The position numbers and the translations under genes are program-made. The notes beneath the pieces were generated by a model. It was not told where the DNA came from and made no database searches. It saw nothing but the letters and a program-made list of their open reading frames with translations. From Streptomyces hirsutus (GTDB lineage Bacteria; Actinomycetota; Actinomycetes; Streptomycetales; Streptomycetaceae): DNA of 53,445 bases. The stretch covers positions 24,859 through 78,303 of the forward strand of contig NZ_LIQT01000144.1 in assembly GCF_001418415.1 (NCBI RefSeq), given 5' to 3'. Of the stretch, positions 51,499-53,445 are shown piece by piece (the first letter of the stretch is position 1; every line of letters begins with the position of its first letter).

Positions 51499-52602
51499 CT
51501 AAAGCGGGGCGGACACCAGGCGCCGTCCGACCTCGGTCGCGGCCTCCCGCTCGTCCCCGTACCAGGTGCGCAGGGACAGCGCGCGCTTGTAGTACCAGTG
51601 CAGTTCGTGTTCGTGGGTGAATCCGATGCCGCCGTGGATCTGCAGGGCGTCCTCGCACGCCGAGCGGCCGACCTCGGCGGCGGCGGCCTTGAGTGACAGG
51701 GCCGCGAGCTCGAAGGCCCCCGGGGAGAGCGTCGCCGAGTCGGCGGCCACGGCCTCGACGAGGCTCTCGAGCATGATCACGCGCTGGGCGGCCGAAGCCG
51801 CGATGTGCTTGACCGCCTGGAAGCCGCCGATGGGACGGCCGAACTGCTCGCGCTGTTTGGCGAATTCGACGCTCAGGTCGAGTACGTGGCGAGCGATGCC
51901 GGCGAGTTCAGCGGCGACCAGGACCCGCTGCCAGCTCCGCAGTGCGGCCACGAGTCCCGCCGCCGCCTCGCTCCGCGCGATGACGTCGCCCGGCCCGGCC
52001 GTGACCCCGTCGAGGGCCACGCGGGCGTAGCTCGCCCCGGGGTCCGTACTCCGGTGCCCGGTGACGGTGATGCCGGGCCGGTCGCGGTCGAGGACCAGGA
52101 CCGCCGCCGTGCCGTCCGGTCCGTCGTCGACGATCGCGACGAACAGGTCCGAGACCGCGCCGAAGCGCACCAGGTCCACCGATCCGGCCAGCAGGCCGGA
52201 GTCCAGGGCCGGAGAGCCGTTGGCCGCGCGCCAGTCGAGGGTGACACCGGGGTCCAGGACAGCCACCCGTCGTCCACCGGTCAGCGCGGCCGCCAGCCTG
52301 GTTCGCGCGTCGTCGGCGCAGGCCGTGCGGAGCAGCAGTCCCGGCAGCAGCATCTGCTCCAGCAGGGGGCCGGTCACCAGACGCCGCCCGAACAGCCGGA
52401 ACAGCGGCACGAGAGCGGCGGGGTGCAGTCCGAGGCCGTCGTCCGCCTCGGGCGCGACCAGCCCGAACCAGCCCTGTGCCGCCGCTTCTTCGAGCAGGTG
52501 CCGATCCTCGCCCTGGGTCAGCAGTGCGGCGAGCCTGCGCTCGTCGGCGTAGTCACGGTCCAGGAACGCCCTGACCGCCTGCAGGATCTCGTCGTCAGCC
52601 AC
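51499..52602 (-). CDS. acyl-CoA dehydrogenase (one subunit of a pair)
   Basis: This 367-residue FAD acyl-CoA dehydrogenase has EFAKQREQFGRPIGGFQAVKHIAA (near 243-266) and LQIHGGIGFTHEHELHWYYKRA. The N-terminal and middle domains are shorter and more divergent than usual, as in the partner subunit of heterotetrameric FadE (ChsE-type) enzymes of sterol degradation. The GTG start at 52602 overlaps the stop of the preceding dehydrogenase gene by eight bases, so the two are almost certainly made together. Confidence 0.92.
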   Translation of the reverse strand: MADDEILQAVRAFLDRDYADERRLAALLTQGEDRHLLEEAAAQGWFGLVAPEADDGLGLHPAALVPLFRLFGRRLVTGPLLEQMLLPGLLLRTACADDARTRLAAALTGGRRVAVLDPGVTLDWRAANGSPALDSGLLAGSVDLVRFGAVSDLFVAIVDDGPDGTAAVLVLDRDRPGITVTGHRSTDPGASYARVALDGVTAGPGDVIARSEAAAGLVAALRSWQRVLVAAELAGIARHVLDLSVEFAKQREQFGRPIGGFQAVKHIAASAAQRVIMLESLVEAVAADSATLSPGAFELAALSLKAAAAEVGRSACEDALQIHGGIGFTHEHELHWYYKRALSLRTWYGDEREAATEVGRRLVSAPL

Positions 52603-53445
52603 GGGGCAGTCCCAACAGTCTCTCGCCGATGATGTTCTTCTGGATCTGGGACGTCCCTCCGTAGATGGACGCCGCCCGGGAGTAGTAGTGCTCCTTGACC
52701 CACCGCGGGCCGTCGAGACCGAACGGTGCCCGGTCGGCCGCCAGACGGAACGGTCCGAGCAGGTCGGTGATGGACGTGTAGAGCAGTTGCTCCACCTCGT
52801 TGAGGCTGAGCTTGTCCACCGAGTCGTAAGGGCTGGGGATGTCGCCGGTGAGCTGCCGGTCGATGGTCCGGCGGGTCAGCGCCTCCAGTGCCCGTACCGC
52901 CGCGTAGGACCGGCCGAGCTGCTCCAGGACCCGGTCCGAGGGCTCGGTCCCGGTCGCGCCGACGTGGCCGCGGAGGTTCCGCACGGCCTCCTCGACCGCC
53001 ACCTCGTACTCCACGCGTCGGCGGAGCGTGTACGAACCGCGCTCATGGCTCAGGGTGTCCTGGGCGATGGCCCACCCCTCATCGAGCTGTCCGACCAGAT
53101 TGCGCACCGGCACGCGGACGTCCTCGAGGAAGACCTCGCAGAACTCGTCGTCTCCGGTCATCTGCACCAGCGGTCGTGCGGTGACGCCGGGGGTACTCAT
53201 GTCGACGAGGATGTAGCTGATGCCCCGGTGCTTCGGAGCGCCCGCGTCCGTGCGCGCCAGCAGCGCGCACCATTGCGCCTTGTGAGCCCAACTGGTCCAC
53301 ACCTTCTGACCGTTGATGACGAACTCGTCACCCTCGATCCGGGCGCGGGTGCGCAGCGAGGCCAGGTCGGATCCGGACTCCGGCTCGGAGAATCCCTGGC
53401 ACCAGATGTCCTCGCCGGACAGCAGGCGGGGCAGCAGCTGCTGCC
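52595..53445 (-). CDS. acyl-CoA dehydrogenase, N-terminus beyond window
   Basis: The frame is open to the window edge (283 codons visible; stop at 52595). It shows WCQGFSEPESGSDLASLRTRA, INGQKVWTSWAHKAQW, LDEGWAIAQDTLSHERGSYT and SIYGGTSQIQKNIIGERLLGLPR. The Glu of the MCAD-type YEGT motif is Gly here, so the catalytic base must come from another position, such as the Glu in SHERG. This is typical of actinobacterial FadE subunits that pair with a neighbour. It would introduce the alpha-beta double bond into an acyl-CoA. The true start lies to the right of 53445. Confidence 0.93.
   Translation of the reverse strand, partial: QQLLPRLLSGEDIWCQGFSEPESGSDLASLRTRARIEGDEFVINGQKVWTSWAHKAQWCALLARTDAGAPKHRGISYILVDMSTPGVTARPLVQMTGDDEFCEVFLEDVRVPVRNLVGQLDEGWAIAQDTLSHERGSYTLRRRVEYEVAVEEAVRNLRGHVGATGTEPSDRVLEQLGRSYAAVRALEALTRRTIDRQLTGDIPSPYDSVDKLSLNEVEQLLYTSITDLLGPFRLAADRAPFGLDGPRWVKEHYYSRAASIYGGTSQIQKNIIGERLLGLPRG

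Overview
The window comes from a high-GC actinomycete, most likely a Streptomyces. Codon third positions are overwhelmingly G/C, GTG starts and ATGA overlaps are common, there are F420-type (LLM) oxidoreductases and a long-stem terminator style typical of the genus, and an intergenic stretch near 51.4 kb looks like a repeat common in Streptomyces genomes. The window holds one large catabolic gene island, about 45 protein-coding genes in short divergent operons. I see no RNA genes, insertion sequences, CRISPR arrays or phage genes.

Layout. 0-9.6 kb (minus strand): a CoA transferase (cut by the window edge) with an alpha/beta hydrolase; an SDR / atypical SDR / enoyl-CoA hydratase operon; and a branched-chain-type ABC transporter (LivF plus one polypeptide fusing LivH, LivM and LivG) followed by a VOC dioxygenase-like protein and a limonene-epoxide-hydrolase-like protein. 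9.8-12.3 kb: a substrate-binding lipoprotein and a frameshifted SDR. 12.3-19.9 kb (minus): a second binding protein, an Old-Yellow-Enzyme/FadH-like reductase, a fused TPP-dependent E1, a MarR regulator, a ferredoxin and an alpha-methylacyl-CoA racemase. 19.9-28.4 kb: a second atypical SDR (plus), then a minus-strand operon of acyl-CoA ligase, two more FadH/BaiCD-like reductases, HMG-CoA lyase and a PPOX-fold protein. 28.5-36 kb: EthD-like protein, VOC protein, TetR regulator, MFS exporter, FMN reductase, LLM oxidoreductase, enoyl-CoA hydratase and SDR. 36-43.5 kb (mostly plus): three cytochromes P450, a nitronate-monooxygenase-like flavoprotein, a flavin reductase fused to an IclR-like domain and a second LLM oxidoreductase. 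43.5-48.2 kb (minus): SnoaL-like protein, FAD-dependent ketosteroid-dehydrogenase-like enzyme, third binding protein and aldehyde dehydrogenase. 48.3-53.4 kb: ferredoxin reductase, enoyl-CoA hydratase, a second TetR regulator and a pair of acyl-CoA dehydrogenases (the last one cut by the window edge).

How it works together (inference). Three related lipoproteins feed one ABC importer. A ligase and CoA transferases make CoA thioesters. P450s with a ferredoxin and ferredoxin reductase, FadH-like and KstD-like flavoproteins, SDRs, a SnoaL-type dehydratase candidate and an epoxide hydrolase modify rings. A racemase, acyl-CoA dehydrogenases, hydratases and HMG-CoA lyase shorten methyl-branched side chains. 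The gene content recalls both steroid catabolism and the bile-acid-inducible (bai) gene set, so a polycyclic terpenoid or steroid carboxylate is the most natural guess for the substrate. It cannot be fixed from sequence alone.

The most striking signal is regulatory. A 22-bp imperfect palindrome (core AACCAAAC-N4-GTTTGGTT) occurs 13 times, nearly always just upstream of an operon. This implies one dedicated repressor controlling most of the island. A weaker copy lies in front of the TetR gene at 30.6-31.3 kb, making that protein the leading candidate regulator.
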